Source of the DNA: Oscillospiraceae bacterium
GTDB lineage: Bacteria > Bacillota > Clostridia > Oscillospirales > Oscillospiraceae
DNA: 64,000 bases
Direction of reading: 5' to 3'
NCBI GenBank assembly: GCA_902791215.1
Contig: CADAUZ010000003.1
Span: 1-64,000 of the forward strand
A model generated the notes under the pieces. It made no database searches, had not been told where the DNA came from, and saw only the letters and a program-made list of their open reading frames with translations. Shown one piece after another: positions 52,097 through 61,386 of this stretch. Each line of letters starts with the position of its first letter. Position 1 is the stretch's first letter. Position numbers and translations under genes: made by a program.

Positions 52097-52864
52097 TCAG
52101 TTTCGTGTCATCATGTCCCCTGCCGGGCCGTCGTACCAGACGCGGTTGAGGTACAACCCCTGGGGCGGCATGGTGGGGCCGGTGAGGCGGCGGTCGCCTT
52201 TTTCCAGCAGAGCCGGGATCTCCTCCGGTAAAAGCTTGCCGTAAGAGGCATAGACCATGGTGCCCACCATGGCCCGGCACATGTTGTAGAGAAAGCCGTC
52301 GGCACAGACGGAGACCGTGATGAGGTCCCCTTCCTTCTCCGCCCGGCACCAGTGGACCGTGCGCACGGTGGTCTTGGTCTCCGTGCCGACAGAGCGCACG
52401 GCGCGAAAATCGTGCGTACCCTCAAAGGCGCGGGCCGCGCGCCGCATCAGGTCCATATCGAGGTGCTGGGGATAAAAGCATACCCGCTTTTCCAGAAAAG
52501 GATCACGGATGTTCCTGTTGAGTATTTTATATACATATTCTTTTTTTATACAGGAACCGATGGCGTTAAAATTCTCCGTCTCTTCGCAGGCGTCCAAAAC
52601 GGCGATATCCTCCGGCAGGCGGGAATTGATGGCCAGAGGCAGTCTCTCCATGGGTATGCGGGTATCGCTGTGAAAATTCGCGCAGTATCTGAGGGCGTGC
52701 ACCCCTGCGTCCGTGCGGCCGCAGCCGACCACACGCAGGCGCTCGCCCGTGACCTTGAAGATCGCGTCCTCCAGGGTCTCGGCCACGGTAATGTCGTTTT
52801 TCTGCACCTGCCAGCCGTGGTAGCGGCTGCCGTCATAGCGCAGGCAGAGGGCAATGTTTTTCAT
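52097..52864 (-). CDS. truA: tRNA pseudouridine(38-40) synthase
   Basis: 255 residues. TruA converts uridines 38-40 of the tRNA anticodon arm to pseudouridine. CLRYDGSRYHGWQVQ (~8-22) and the catalytic Asp in CGRTDAGVHALRY (~48-60) are diagnostic; the C-terminal part includes ADGFLYNMCRAMVGT. The start overlaps the ecfT stop by four bases. This order (ecfA1, ecfA2, ecfT, truA) is conserved in Firmicutes. Confidence 0.95.
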   Translation of the reverse strand: MKNIALCLRYDGSRYHGWQVQKNDITVAETLEDAIFKVTGERLRVVGCGRTDAGVHALRYCANFHSDTRIPMERLPLAINSRLPEDIAVLDACEETENFNAIGSCIKKEYVYKILNRNIRDPFLEKRVCFYPQHLDMDLMRRAARAFEGTHDFRAVRSVGTETKTTVRTVHWCRAEKEGDLITVSVCADGFLYNMCRAMVGTMVYASYGKLLPEEIPALLEKGDRRLTGPTMPPQGLYLNRVWYDGPAGDMMTRN

Positions 52865-53658
52865 AGCGCGTACCGTTTGAGCACGAACATGACGGCCAGA
52901 AACACCGCGCCGAGAGCGAGGGCGATATAATCGCGCGTCTGCATGCGCAGCTGCTTCATGCGGGTGCGCCCCTCGCCGCCGTGATAGCAGCGGCTCTCCA
53001 TCGCCACCGCGAGTTCGTCGGCCCGCTTGAAGGCCGATACGAACAGCGGCACGAGGATCGGCAGCAGGGCCTTGGCCCGCTGGACGAGACTGCCGGTCTC
53101 AAAGTCCGCGCCGCGGGCCTTCTGGGCCGACATGATCTTGTCAGTCTCGGAGATGAGCGTGGGGATAAAGCGCAGCGCCATACTCATCATGATGGTCATT
53201 TCATGCACGGGGACCTTGAGCTTCTTGAGGGGATTCATCAGCAGCTCCAGCCCGTCGGTCAGGGCGATGGGACTTGTGGTATAGGTCAAAAGGAAGGTGC
53301 CGGAAATAAGCAGCACGATGCGCAGCACCATCTGCACGGCCCTCGCAATGCCCTCCCAGGTGATGATCCAGCCGGGGCGGACGGGGGTGCCCTGCGTGTA
53401 GAAGATGTTCAGCGCCGCCGTCAGCACGATGATGACCAGCATGGGCCTGATGCCCTTGAACATATTGCTGGGCTTGATTTTGGAAAGGGCCATGCAAGCC
53501 GCCGTCACCGCCGTCACGACCGCGTAGCCGATCCAGCCGTTTGCCTGGAACAGGGCCACGATGTAGACGATAACCAGGATGATCTTGGTGCGCGGGTCCA
53601 GCTTATGGGCAACGGTATTTCCGGGGAAATACTGGCCGAGGGTGATGTCCTTCAGCAT
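52861..53658 (-). CDS. ecfT: ECF transporter transmembrane subunit EcfT
   Basis: 265 residues: the membrane energy-coupling subunit that holds the substrate-binding S component to the ATPases. HKLDPRTKIILVIVYIV at ~18-34 and the coupling motif ARGADFETGSLVQRAKALLPI (about residue 185) are conserved. About five to six helices. It overlaps ecfA2 and truA. It serves several S components encoded elsewhere. Confidence 0.93.
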   Translation of the reverse strand: MLKDITLGQYFPGNTVAHKLDPRTKIILVIVYIVALFQANGWIGYAVVTAVTAACMALSKIKPSNMFKGIRPMLVIIVLTAALNIFYTQGTPVRPGWIITWEGIARAVQMVLRIVLLISGTFLLTYTTSPIALTDGLELLMNPLKKLKVPVHEMTIMMSMALRFIPTLISETDKIMSAQKARGADFETGSLVQRAKALLPILVPLFVSAFKRADELAVAMESRCYHGGEGRTRMKQLRMQTRDYIALALGAVFLAVMFVLKRYAL

Positions 53659-54512
53659 GCCTTCCCCTCCCTTGCCTTGAGCAGCGCGTCCAGCAGCTGC
53701 TCATGGGTGAAGACGCTCTCTGGGAGCGGAATGTTCCGCCTGCGAAGCGCCAGGGCGAGCTCCGCCGCCTTGGGTACGTTCAGCCCGATCTCCACCAGCT
53801 TCTGTGAGCGGGAGAACACCTCGTCGGGCGTGCCGTCCATGGCGATGCCGCCATCATCGAAGACGATGATGCGTTCGGCAAAGCGGGCCACATCGTCCAT
53901 GCTGTGGCTCACGATAAGGACTGTGGCGCCGCTCTTCTCCCGGTAGCGGAAGATATTGTCAAGGATCTGTGTGCGCCCCGCGGGGTCGAGGCCCGCAGTC
54001 GGCTCGTCGAGGATCAGCACCTCGGGCCGCATAGCGATCACGCCCGCGATGGCGATGCGCCGCTTCTGCCCGCCGGAAAGCTCCAGCGGTGAGCGTTCAA
54101 ACAGCGCCTCATCCACACCGGTGAAGGCGGCGGCCTCGCGCACGCGCTCGTCGATCTCGTCCTTTGAAAGCTTCATATTGCTCGGCCCGAAGGCGATATC
54201 CCGGTATACCGTCTCCTCAAAGAGCTGGTACTCCGGGTACTGAAACACAAGCCCGACCTTCCATTTCACGTCGCGCCGGGCGTATTTGTCGCGGTTGATG
54301 TCCTCCCCGTCCAGCAGCACCCGGCCCGTGGTGGGCTGCAAAAGTGCGTTCAGGTGCTGGATGAAGGTAGACTTGCCGGAGCCTGTGTGCCCGATCAGCG
54401 CCGCAAGCTGTCCCTGCGGGATGGTGAGGCTGATATCCCGGATCGCCGTCTTTTCAAAGGGCGTATCCTTGCTGTAAACATGGCACAGCTTATCCGTTAT
54501 GATCTCTGCCAT
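53652..54512 (-). CDS. ecfA2: ECF transporter ATPase EcfA2
   Basis: 286 residues. Walker A GHTGSGKSTFIQHLNALL (~41), a Q-loop in FQYPEYQLFEETV (~92), signature LSGGQKRRIAIAGVIAMRPE (~143), and Walker B EVLILDEPTAGLD (~163). ATP hydrolysis drives vitamin or metal uptake with EcfA1 and EcfT. The start overlaps the ecfA1 stop by one base. Confidence 0.93.
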   Translation of the reverse strand: MAEIITDKLCHVYSKDTPFEKTAIRDISLTIPQGQLAALIGHTGSGKSTFIQHLNALLQPTTGRVLLDGEDINRDKYARRDVKWKVGLVFQYPEYQLFEETVYRDIAFGPSNMKLSKDEIDERVREAAAFTGVDEALFERSPLELSGGQKRRIAIAGVIAMRPEVLILDEPTAGLDPAGRTQILDNIFRYREKSGATVLIVSHSMDDVARFAERIIVFDDGGIAMDGTPDEVFSRSQKLVEIGLNVPKAAELALALRRRNIPLPESVFTHEQLLDALLKAREGKAC

Positions 54513-55363
54513 CAGCTTCGACTCCGTTCGCTTTGTAGTACCTGCGCAATGAGCTCGGCGCAGTCCTCCACCGAAAGGGGCTCCCCCTCCAGTCTCATGC
54601 CGGATGCGCGCAGATCCTGCAGCAGCCGCGCGGTCTCGGGCTGCTCGAGTCCCTCACGGCGCAAAAGCTCCGCGTTTGCGAAAATATCCGCCGGTTTGCC
54701 GTCCGCCATGACGCAGCCGTTGGACATGACGATGAGGCGGTCGGCGTCGATGCACTCATCCATGTGATGGGTGATGTACACTACCGTCATTCCTTTTTCG
54801 CGGCAGAGGGAAAACACAGTGTCCACGACCTCCCGGCGGCCCTGGGGATCCAGCATGGCGGTAGGCTCGTCGAGGACAATGATATCCGGCTGCATGGCGA
54901 TGACGCCCGCGATGGCCACGCGCTGCTTCTGCCCGCCGGACAGCAGGTGCGGGGCGTGCATGCGATAGTCGTACATCCCCACCTGGCGCAGCGCCGCGTC
55001 CACGCGCTCCCGGATCTCCTTCGGCTCCACGCCCAGGTTTTCCGGGGCAAAGGCCACATCGTCCTCCACCACGTTCGCAACAAGCTGGTTGTCCGGATTC
55101 TGAAACACCATGCCGACCCGGCGGCGCACATCGATGATGTGTTCCTCGTCGGAGGTGTCCAGCCCTTCCACCAGCACGCGCCCCTCGTCCGGGACCAGGA
55201 TGCCGTTCATGTGCTTGGCAAAGGTGGACTTGCCGGAGCCGTTATGGCCCAGCACGGCCACGAAGCTGCCCTTCTCGATGGACAGGCTCACGCCGCAAAG
55301 GCTCTCCTTCTCGTCCGCGGGGTAGGTATAATGTACGTTGTCAAATACGATAACAGGTTCCAA
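54512..55363 (-). CDS. ecfA1: ECF transporter ATPase EcfA1
   Basis: 283 residues. Walker A GHNGSGKSTFAKHMNGIL (~38), Q-loop FQNPDNQLVANVVEDDVAF (~88), signature LLSGGQKQRVAIAGVIAMQ (~140) and Walker B IIVLDEPTAMLD (~162). First gene of the ecfA1-ecfA2-ecfT-truA group. The sequence between it and the methyltransferase gene is filled with a repeat. Confidence 0.93.
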   Translation of the reverse strand: MEPVIVFDNVHYTYPADEKESLCGVSLSIEKGSFVAVLGHNGSGKSTFAKHMNGILVPDEGRVLVEGLDTSDEEHIIDVRRRVGMVFQNPDNQLVANVVEDDVAFAPENLGVEPKEIRERVDAALRQVGMYDYRMHAPHLLSGGQKQRVAIAGVIAMQPDIIVLDEPTAMLDPQGRREVVDTVFSLCREKGMTVVYITHHMDECIDADRLIVMSNGCVMADGKPADIFANAELLRREGLEQPETARLLQDLRASGMRLEGEPLSVEDCAELIAQVLQSERSRS

Positions 55364-55380
55364 AGAATCAACCTCGTTTT

Positions 55381-55489
55381 TGAAAGTGGAAAGTTGAAAG
55401 TGGAGTTATGGTGTGCCTTCGGCACGATTTAACATTGTCCGCGAAGCGAACACCCTATCTTCACTTTTCACTCTCCACTTTTCACTTTT
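55381..55489. repeat. Inverted intergenic repeat of GAAAGTGGA units
   Basis: Left side has AAAGTGGAAAGTTGAAAGTGGA; the right side has its near-complement, TCCACTTTTCACTTTTC, with GTGCCTTCGGCAC forming a small central hairpin. Probably a mobile, non-autonomous repeat. Confidence 0.6.
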
Positions 55490-56350
55490 CTATCTCTGCC
55501 AACGGCACGTCGCCCCGCACGGTAAGTACAGGCCGCTGTCGGTGACGGGGAGGGCCAGTTCCTGACTGTCGGAGTGACCGCCGTATTTTTTGGTGAAGAT
55601 GCTCTCGGTCACATAGCTCAAAACCGAGGCGGAAAGGCCCGTGGTGTAGGAATTTATCATCACAAAGAGCGGATCATCGGACAGGACGCCCGCACAGAGC
55701 GAGACAAAGGGCCAGAGGTTCTGCTCGAGCTTCCAGACCTCGCCGCCGGGTCCGCGCCCGTAGGAGGGCGGGTCCATGATGATGGCGTCATACCTGTGGC
55801 CGCGGCGGATCTCACGCTCGACAAACTTGGCGCAGTCGTCCACGATCCAGCGCACCGGCGCGTTTTGAAGCCCCGAGGCGGCGGCGTTTTCCTTGCCCCA
55901 GTTGACCATGCCCTTGGCCGCGTCCACATGGCAGACCGCGGCCCCGGCCTTGAGACAGGCGACCGTCGCAGCCCCGGTATAACCGAAGAGGTTCAGCACG
56001 CTGATCTCGCGTCCGGCGCTGCGGATTTTCTGCATGGCCCAGTCCCAGTTGGCGGCCTGCTCGGGAAAGAGGCCGGTATGCTTGAAATTCATGGGCTTGA
56101 CAAGGAAGGTCAGCTCCCCATAGCGGATGCGCCAGTTCTCGGGCAGGTCCCCTTTGTCCCAGCTCCCGCCGCCGGTGTGGCTGCGGGTATAGCTGGCATT
56201 GCGGTCGTTCCAGTGCGGATTTCGCCGCGGCGTATCCCAGATGGCCTGGGGGTCGGGACGCACCAGGTAATAGTTTCCCCAGCGCTCCAGCTTTTCACCC
56301 TTTGAGCAGTCGATCAGTTCAAAATCCTGCCATTGATCTGCAACAAACAT
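55490..56350 (-). CDS. Class I SAM-dependent RNA methyltransferase-like protein
   Basis: About 286 residues from ATG 56350, with GGAGAGG just upstream; an eight-codon extension in front would start at TTG. The methyltransferase fold shows NLFGYTGAATVACLKAGA (~128) as the SAM site, VDAAKGMVNWGKENA (~150) and YDAIIMDPPSYGRGPGG (~193), the DPPSY motif seen in RlmI/RlmK-type 23S rRNA methyltransferases. The N-terminal RNA-binding part is short. Target base not assigned. Confidence 0.8.
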   Translation of the reverse strand: MFVADQWQDFELIDCSKGEKLERWGNYYLVRPDPQAIWDTPRRNPHWNDRNASYTRSHTGGGSWDKGDLPENWRIRYGELTFLVKPMNFKHTGLFPEQAANWDWAMQKIRSAGREISVLNLFGYTGAATVACLKAGAAVCHVDAAKGMVNWGKENAAASGLQNAPVRWIVDDCAKFVEREIRRGHRYDAIIMDPPSYGRGPGGEVWKLEQNLWPFVSLCAGVLSDDPLFVMINSYTTGLSASVLSYVTESIFTKKYGGHSDSQELALPVTDSGLYLPCGATCRWQR

Positions 56351-56506
56351 AAGCCTCTCCAATATATGTGTCAATTATAGCCTTAACTTTGGTATTTTAC
56401 CATGGAAGTCCTCTGCGGTCAAGGAGAAGCTTTTATTAACATATTTAAGTTTACATATTATATTTTACATATTCTAATTTACGTAATATATATTTTCTGT
56501 TTTATC

Positions 56507-56536
56507 TTGTCAGACCGGGTCGGAATATGGTATACT
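56507..56536 (+). promoter_or_regulatory. Promoter of the PIN-like gene
   Basis: TTGTCA (56507-56512) and TATACT (56531-56536) with 18 bases between, inside an AT-rich intergenic stretch that also divides two divergent genes. Confidence 0.6.
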
Positions 56537-56575
56537 TCGTTGGACTACTATGATTTCCAGGAGATTTATTCATAT

Positions 56576-57331
56576 ATGGCAGAAGAAACATATTATCTGA
56601 TCGATTTTGAAAACGTGGGGCTCAAGGGCCTGGAGGGCGCGGAAAAGCTCAGCGCGCAGGCCCATGTGCATCTCTTCTCCACCCGAAACGCCCCGAAGAT
56701 CAACACCGCGACGCTCGCTACCTTCAACGGCAAAAACCTGGTGGTGCATGAGGTGCCCGCCAAAAGCCAGTCCGTGGACATGCATCTGGTTTCCTATCTG
56801 GGCTACCTGCTCGGAAAGCACGACCCCGCCCCCGCCATTGTCATCCTCAGCAACGACACCGACTATGACGACATTGTGCAGTTCTGGAAAACAGAGCTCA
56901 ATGTGATCGTTGTGCGCCGGGATCATTTTGAAGATCCGAAGCCTTCCGCGCCCAAAAAAGCGGCAGGAAAAGCAAAAGCCACAGGCAAGGCCGCGGCGAA
57001 GGAAAATGCCCCCGCAAGCGAGAAGGCGCCGGCAGCCAGGGAAAAGGCTCCCGCAAAAGAGAAGGCACCGGCAGCCAGGGAAAAGGCTCCCGCCAAGGAA
57101 AAGGCACCGAAGCCGGTGGAGCCGAAGGACAAGACCGCCGTCAACAACGCGGTGCTCAAGACCCTCAGCGCGGCCAAGTACGACAACGAGATCGTGAGCT
57201 TCTGCGCCTCCCAGGTGACAAAGCTTTTCACGGAGAAAAACGGCAAACAGCTCATCTACCGCTCCATCATCAGCAAATACGGTCAGGAGCAGGGGCTGGA
57301 GATTTACAGGCAGATCAAGAAGCTTCTATAA
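56576..57331 (+). CDS. PIN/NYN-like protein with Lys/Ala/Pro repeat linker
   Basis: 251 residues from ATG 56576; AGGAG lies 13 bases upstream. Residues 1-115 are a PIN-like nuclease fold: YYLIDFENVGLKGL (acidic residues), HVHLFSTRNAPK, QSVDMHLVSYLGYLL and VILSNDTDYDDIVQFW with acidic active-site positions. Then comes a basic linker (~125-185) with two exact APAAREKAP and AKEKAP steps, and a C-terminal helical domain (~190-251). I infer an RNA-cleaving or RNA-binding protein, not proven. Confidence 0.7.
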   Translation: MAEETYYLIDFENVGLKGLEGAEKLSAQAHVHLFSTRNAPKINTATLATFNGKNLVVHEVPAKSQSVDMHLVSYLGYLLGKHDPAPAIVILSNDTDYDDIVQFWKTELNVIVVRRDHFEDPKPSAPKKAAGKAKATGKAAAKENAPASEKAPAAREKAPAKEKAPAAREKAPAKEKAPKPVEPKDKTAVNNAVLKTLSAAKYDNEIVSFCASQVTKLFTEKNGKQLIYRSIISKYGQEQGLEIYRQIKKLL

Positions 57332-57335
57332 CAGT

Positions 57336-57378
57336 CATCGGCAGATTCGTTCTTATCACGAATCTGCCGATGTGCTTT
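57336..57378. terminator. Convergent terminator
   Basis: CATCGGCAGATTCGT (57336-57350) and ACGAATCTGCCGATG (57358-57372), followed by TGCTTTT, between two genes that end toward each other. Confidence 0.85.
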
Positions 57379-57428
57379 TATTGTCGAAGCGGAAAATCCG
57401 GCGCTGTGCGCGGTATCGCCCGTTTCTG

Positions 57429-57728
57429 TTACTCGATGTTCAGAATATCGCTGAAGCCGGTGACCTCAAAGATCTCGTTGATCACGTCATTGACGTGGAT
57501 GAGCTTCATTTCGCCCTGCTTGTTCATGGTCTTCTGCGCGGACAGCAGAACACGAAGGCCGGCGGAGGATATGTATTCGAGCTTCTCAAAGTCCATCACA
57601 AGGGACGTTACCTCGGGCAGCGCGCTTTTCAGCTCTGCCTCCAGCTGGGGAGCGGTAGTGGTGTCGAGACGGCCTTCCAGCGCCACGGTCAGGGTCTTGT
57701 CTTCCAGTTTCTTGTTGATGTTCAGCAT
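57429..57728 (-). CDS. STAS-domain anti-sigma factor antagonist (SpoIIAA/RsbV-like)
   Basis: 99 residues from ATG 57728 (AGGAGG nine bases before); a longer frame upstream lacks a ribosome site. The fold is as in RsbV: VALEGRLDTTTAPQLE (~16), then LVMDFEKLEYISSAGLRVLL with the phosphorylatable Ser in ISSAG (~55). It would bind and release the partner kinase encoded next to it. No sigma factor gene is adjacent. Confidence 0.9.
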   Translation of the reverse strand: MLNINKKLEDKTLTVALEGRLDTTTAPQLEAELKSALPEVTSLVMDFEKLEYISSAGLRVLLSAQKTMNKQGEMKLIHVNDVINEIFEVTGFSDILNIE

Positions 57729-57744
57729 TTGGGGGTTCCTCCTG

Positions 57745-58152
57745 TTATATTGATTTGCTGATGGACAGGATATTCTGACCATCTCTGTATACATATTTCA
57801 TATCGTCCATGGCCTTCTTGGCCATATAGATACCAAGTCCGCCGATGCCGCGCTCCTCCGCAGAGAGTGTGACATCCGGGTCGTCCTTCTGGACAGGATC
57901 GTAAGGTACGCCGCTGTCTATAAAGGTGATCGTCACGGAAGCCGGGTCCTGCGAAGATTCAAAGCGCACGACCGCATCGCCGACACCGGGCGCGTAGGCA
58001 TAGCTTGCGATGTTGACGAAGATCTCCTCCACCGCGACATCGATCTGCATCTGTGCCTTCATTGGGCACTCCAGCTCTTCAAGCTGCCCGTCCACGAAGC
58101 CCAGCACCTCATCCAGGTTCTCGATCTTCGCCTCGATTGTTATTTCACGCAT
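57745..58152 (-). CDS. RsbW/SpoIIAB-type serine kinase (anti-sigma regulatory factor)
   Basis: 135 residues of GHKL ATPase fold: VAVEEIFVNIASYAY (N-box, ~40), FIDSGVPYDP (G1 box, ~77) and RGIGGLGIYMAKKAMDD (G2 region, ~100). It phosphorylates the STAS partner and is opposed by the phosphatase upstream. Its start overlaps the phosphatase stop by 13 bases. Confidence 0.9.
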   Translation of the reverse strand: MREITIEAKIENLDEVLGFVDGQLEELECPMKAQMQIDVAVEEIFVNIASYAYAPGVGDAVVRFESSQDPASVTITFIDSGVPYDPVQKDDPDVTLSAEERGIGGLGIYMAKKAMDDMKYVYRDGQNILSISKSI

Positions 58153-59765
58153 GGCTTTGCCTCCGTTCCTCTATAATGCAGGCACATCATGGTCATATCG
58201 TCAAACTGCGGCGCGCTGCCCACGAAGCCGTCGATCTCCGCCTTCACGTTTCGCAGGAGCATGGAAGGTTCTGCATCGGGCCGGATATTGAGCGCCGCAA
58301 GCATTCTGTCGGTTCCGAACAGCTCGTTGCGCTCGTTCATGGCCTCCGTCACGCCGTCGGTATACACGAAGAGGCTGTCGCCGGGCTTCAGCTCAAAGCT
58401 GTGCTCCTTGAAGCGTATGCCTTCCATCGCGGCGACCGCCAGGGAGTGGCGGTATACGACCAGCTCATACTGTCCGTCCCTGCGGCATAGGGCCGGATGC
58501 TCGTGCCCGGCGTTGGCCGCCAGGCCCTTGCCGGTGGACAGCTCCACGATCGCAAGCCAGACGGTCACGAAAAGCTCCGCCTCATTGCCCTGGCAAAGCT
58601 GCTCGTTGACGTGCTGCAGGATCTCGGCCGGGCTGCCGCCCATCATGGCGCGGTCTTTGATGAGGGTCTTGGCGATCACCATGAACAGGGCCGCCGGGAC
58701 GCCCTTGCCGGATACGTCCGCCATCACAAGCCCCAGGTGGTCATCGTCAATGAGGAAGAAATCATAGAAGTCGCCGCCGACCTCCTTGGCCGGAGTCATG
58801 GTGGCATAGATATCAAAATCCGTCCGCTCGGGAAAGGGCGGGAAAACGCGCGGCAGCATGTCCGCCTGGATCTGGGTGGCAATGCTGAGCTCGGCCCCGA
58901 TACGCTCCCTCTCGGCCGTCACATGCACAAGGTCACGAACATAGGTGTTCATGTCCTTCTCCATGTGGTTGAGGCTTTTGTACAGCGCTTCGATCTCATC
59001 CCGGGAGCGGATGGTCAGCTTATCGAAAATCGCCGTCCCGGTATTCGTTTTAGACCGCTCCTCGACGAGCCGGCCTGCCGCGTCGGAGATTTCGGTAATG
59101 GGGTCGGCAATCGTCTTCTTGGTGATGAAATAGTCGATCAGCGCCAGGATCACCGTGATGACCGCCATGAGCAGGAACATGCGGTTTGAGAAGACCTGCA
59201 GGTCCGCCATGACCTCTTCCATGTCGATATCCGCAACCACATAGCAGGCAAGCTCCCCGTTTGAATCCTTCACCGGGTACAGCACGCTCATGAGCCAGCC
59301 GAAGCGTCCGTTGCTGATGATCGGTTCGATTTCCTCCCCGCACAGCATTTTTTCGATGTTGTCCTGGAAGCCGCCCTCTTCATACGGTCCCTTCTGCCCG
59401 AGCCGGAATCCCGTCCCGGTTCGGTCGGTGTCCAGGAGGTATTGTACCCCATCCGGCCCCGGCTTGAAGGCGTATATATATTTTACCTCGGTATTCTCCT
59501 GTATCGTGCAGATGATTTGATAGCTTTGCTCGTAAGCCTCGTCTTTCTCACCGGCAGCGAGATAGTGCGTGACACGGTCCGGGTCAATCCTTCCCGCTGC
59601 CCTCACACACACGCTTCTGGCGTCCTGCTCATAGTGTTCAAACATTTCAGTCTTGTAATACTGGTAGTTGAACACGATCACGATCAGACTCACAAGCAGG
59701 GCCATGGCCGTCGCCATGAGAGCGATTTTGCGGCTGAGAGGGAATTGAATTTTCTCTTTTTTCAT
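58140..59765 (-). CDS. Sensor PP2C phosphatase (RsbU/SpoIIE type) with Cache-like and HAMP domains
   Basis: 541 residues. A membrane helix (~13-35), an extracellular sensor (~40-205) with VKYIYAFKPGPDGVQYLLD, a second helix (~210-230), HAMP (~235-285), a coiled coil, and the SpoIIE phosphatase (~330-530): TPAKEVGGDFYDFFLI, MADVSGKGVPAALFM, DGVTEAMN, FDDMTMMCL. It dephosphorylates the STAS protein when a signal binds. The gene leads its operon, from the promoter at 59887-59915. Confidence 0.93.
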   Translation of the reverse strand: MKKEKIQFPLSRKIALMATAMALLVSLIVIVFNYQYYKTEMFEHYEQDARSVCVRAAGRIDPDRVTHYLAAGEKDEAYEQSYQIICTIQENTEVKYIYAFKPGPDGVQYLLDTDRTGTGFRLGQKGPYEEGGFQDNIEKMLCGEEIEPIISNGRFGWLMSVLYPVKDSNGELACYVVADIDMEEVMADLQVFSNRMFLLMAVITVILALIDYFITKKTIADPITEISDAAGRLVEERSKTNTGTAIFDKLTIRSRDEIEALYKSLNHMEKDMNTYVRDLVHVTAERERIGAELSIATQIQADMLPRVFPPFPERTDFDIYATMTPAKEVGGDFYDFFLIDDDHLGLVMADVSGKGVPAALFMVIAKTLIKDRAMMGGSPAEILQHVNEQLCQGNEAELFVTVWLAIVELSTGKGLAANAGHEHPALCRRDGQYELVVYRHSLAVAAMEGIRFKEHSFELKPGDSLFVYTDGVTEAMNERNELFGTDRMLAALNIRPDAEPSMLLRNVKAEIDGFVGSAPQFDDMTMMCLHYRGTEAKPCVK

Positions 59766-59886
59766 CTCTCACTTCCCCTTGAGCTTGATAGGGGCAATTG
59801 CGAGCACGGCGTTCGGCATGTCTTTACGCAGGCGGCGTCGCGTTCCGGGCAATGCCGTTTTCCGCAGTAAACACATACCTTGTGTT

Positions 59887-59915
59887 ATTGTAGCATTTTT
59901 TTGTCTGAATAGCAA
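59887..59915 (-). promoter_or_regulatory. Promoter of the partner-switching operon
   Basis: TTGCTA (59910-59915) and TACAAT (59887-59892), 17 bases apart, with a TG extended -10. It lies just downstream of the SGNH-protein gene, 122 bases before the phosphatase start. Confidence 0.55.
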
Positions 59916-59922
59916 TGAAAAA

Positions 59923-61374
59923 TTATGATTCTCCGCTGCGGTTTGTGTTCTGCTGCGTGACCCTGCCGCTGTCCGGGTCGAGTACGTAGTCAAAGCCTAC
60001 GCTGTCGATCTCGATCCCGTCGCGCAGGACGGTGATATGAAGATCATCTGTGCCGCCTGCGGCAATCGGCATACCGCCCCAAAGCAGCGTCTCGCCGCCG
60101 GTGACGGTTCCCGCCGGGGTGCTGACAGTCTCCCCCACCGCGGGAAGCTCCGTAAGCGCCGCTGCGCTCTCTCCGCCGTTTTTGATGAGGATGAGCTTTG
60201 TATTATCCGAAAGCTCCCCTATCTTTAAGCCGAGTCCGGCAAGCAGCTCCGCGGCGACGGGATCGCGAAACAGGGAACCGTCGTTTACAAGCAGCGCCGC
60301 ATCCGCCGCGTCGCGGGTCAGGAGCATCAGATAGTGGTACAGATCCTCCTGGGCCCGGAGCTCTTCGTTCTTCTTTTCGGTATAGAGGGCATGATCCCGC
60401 TCCCAGTTTCCATAAGCCGCTTCGCCCCGGCGATCGGGGATGCCGTAGCGCTCCGTGATGTAATCGCCGATATACTGTGTGACCTTGCGCGCGCCTGCGG
60501 TATTGAGGTGTCCGGCGGTGTCGGCAAAGTCCACATGATAATTGACCACATCCAGGTCAAAGAAGTTGAGGTAATCCACGCCGTACTCCGCCGCGATCTC
60601 CCCCGCATACCGGGCGGCGGCCTGCTGTTCGGCATCGGCAAAGAGCGGGATGAAGGTCATGAGGACCTCGATGCCCCGGCTTTGGCACTCCTCCACCGCG
60701 CGGCGCAGATACTGGACACCCACGGTGTCGAAGACGCGGCCGCGCTCGCTGTCGTCGCGCACGAAGTCCGTGCCGTACATGTCGCCGTTTGCGATCGCCC
60801 CGCGGGTCAGGTTCTTCTGCGGGCGGAAATCCTCCTCGGTGAGCTGGGCCCAGCGGGAGTGAAAGACCGGGAAGGTCCAGAGCAGATTGAAGGCGCTGCG
60901 GCGTTCTCCCTCGTTGTATTCCTCGGTCATGGAGGGATCGTCCATCAGGTCTCGCACCGCGCGTATCTTGTTCAGGCTCAGGGGAAAGCTGTCAAGAGAG
61001 ATGTGCATAAGGCCGAAGACGGCGGTGGTCTTCGCGTCAAAGTGCATGCCGTAGCAGTCGATCACCATGAGCTTCGGCTGCTGATAATCCAGTGCCAGGC
61101 GCATAATCCAGTAATAGGCAGGAGGCGGGTGCCCGGCCTGGGCCCAGTTGTAGGAGACGATGCCGTGGTCTTCCCAGAGCTCCATGGGAAAAACGCCGTT
61201 CATCATGCGGCTGGAGCCGACGAAAAACACATCGTAGGGCGCATCCTGTTCAAAAAACTCCGCGTGCTTTGCGTAGCTGTCCTTTTTCTGGGTAAGCCGG
61301 GTCAGTCCGCCCAGCAGTCCCAGCGTAAGGCACAGCGCGGCAAAGCAGCTGAGAACTCTTTTCCATGTTTGCAT
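59923..61374 (-). CDS. SGNH-fold exported acyltransferase partner (DltD/AlgJ-like)
   Basis: 483 residues with an N-terminal membrane anchor (~8-25). SGNH-type blocks: DVFFVGSSRMMNGVFP (~48, catalytic Ser), NWAQAGHPPPAYYW (~77) and DTAGHLNTAGARKVT (~287, Asp-x-x-His). A ~170-residue C-terminal extension follows. Paired with the MBOAT gene directly upstream, it would complete O-acylation of an extracellular polymer, as in the alginate or D-alanine systems. The polymer is unknown. Confidence 0.8.
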   Translation of the reverse strand: MQTWKRVLSCFAALCLTLGLLGGLTRLTQKKDSYAKHAEFFEQDAPYDVFFVGSSRMMNGVFPMELWEDHGIVSYNWAQAGHPPPAYYWIMRLALDYQQPKLMVIDCYGMHFDAKTTAVFGLMHISLDSFPLSLNKIRAVRDLMDDPSMTEEYNEGERRSAFNLLWTFPVFHSRWAQLTEEDFRPQKNLTRGAIANGDMYGTDFVRDDSERGRVFDTVGVQYLRRAVEECQSRGIEVLMTFIPLFADAEQQAAARYAGEIAAEYGVDYLNFFDLDVVNYHVDFADTAGHLNTAGARKVTQYIGDYITERYGIPDRRGEAAYGNWERDHALYTEKKNEELRAQEDLYHYLMLLTRDAADAALLVNDGSLFRDPVAAELLAGLGLKIGELSDNTKLILIKNGGESAAALTELPAVGETVSTPAGTVTGGETLLWGGMPIAAGGTDDLHITVLRDGIEIDSVGFDYVLDPDSGRVTQQNTNRSGES

Positions 61375-61386
61375 GTTGTATGGTCC

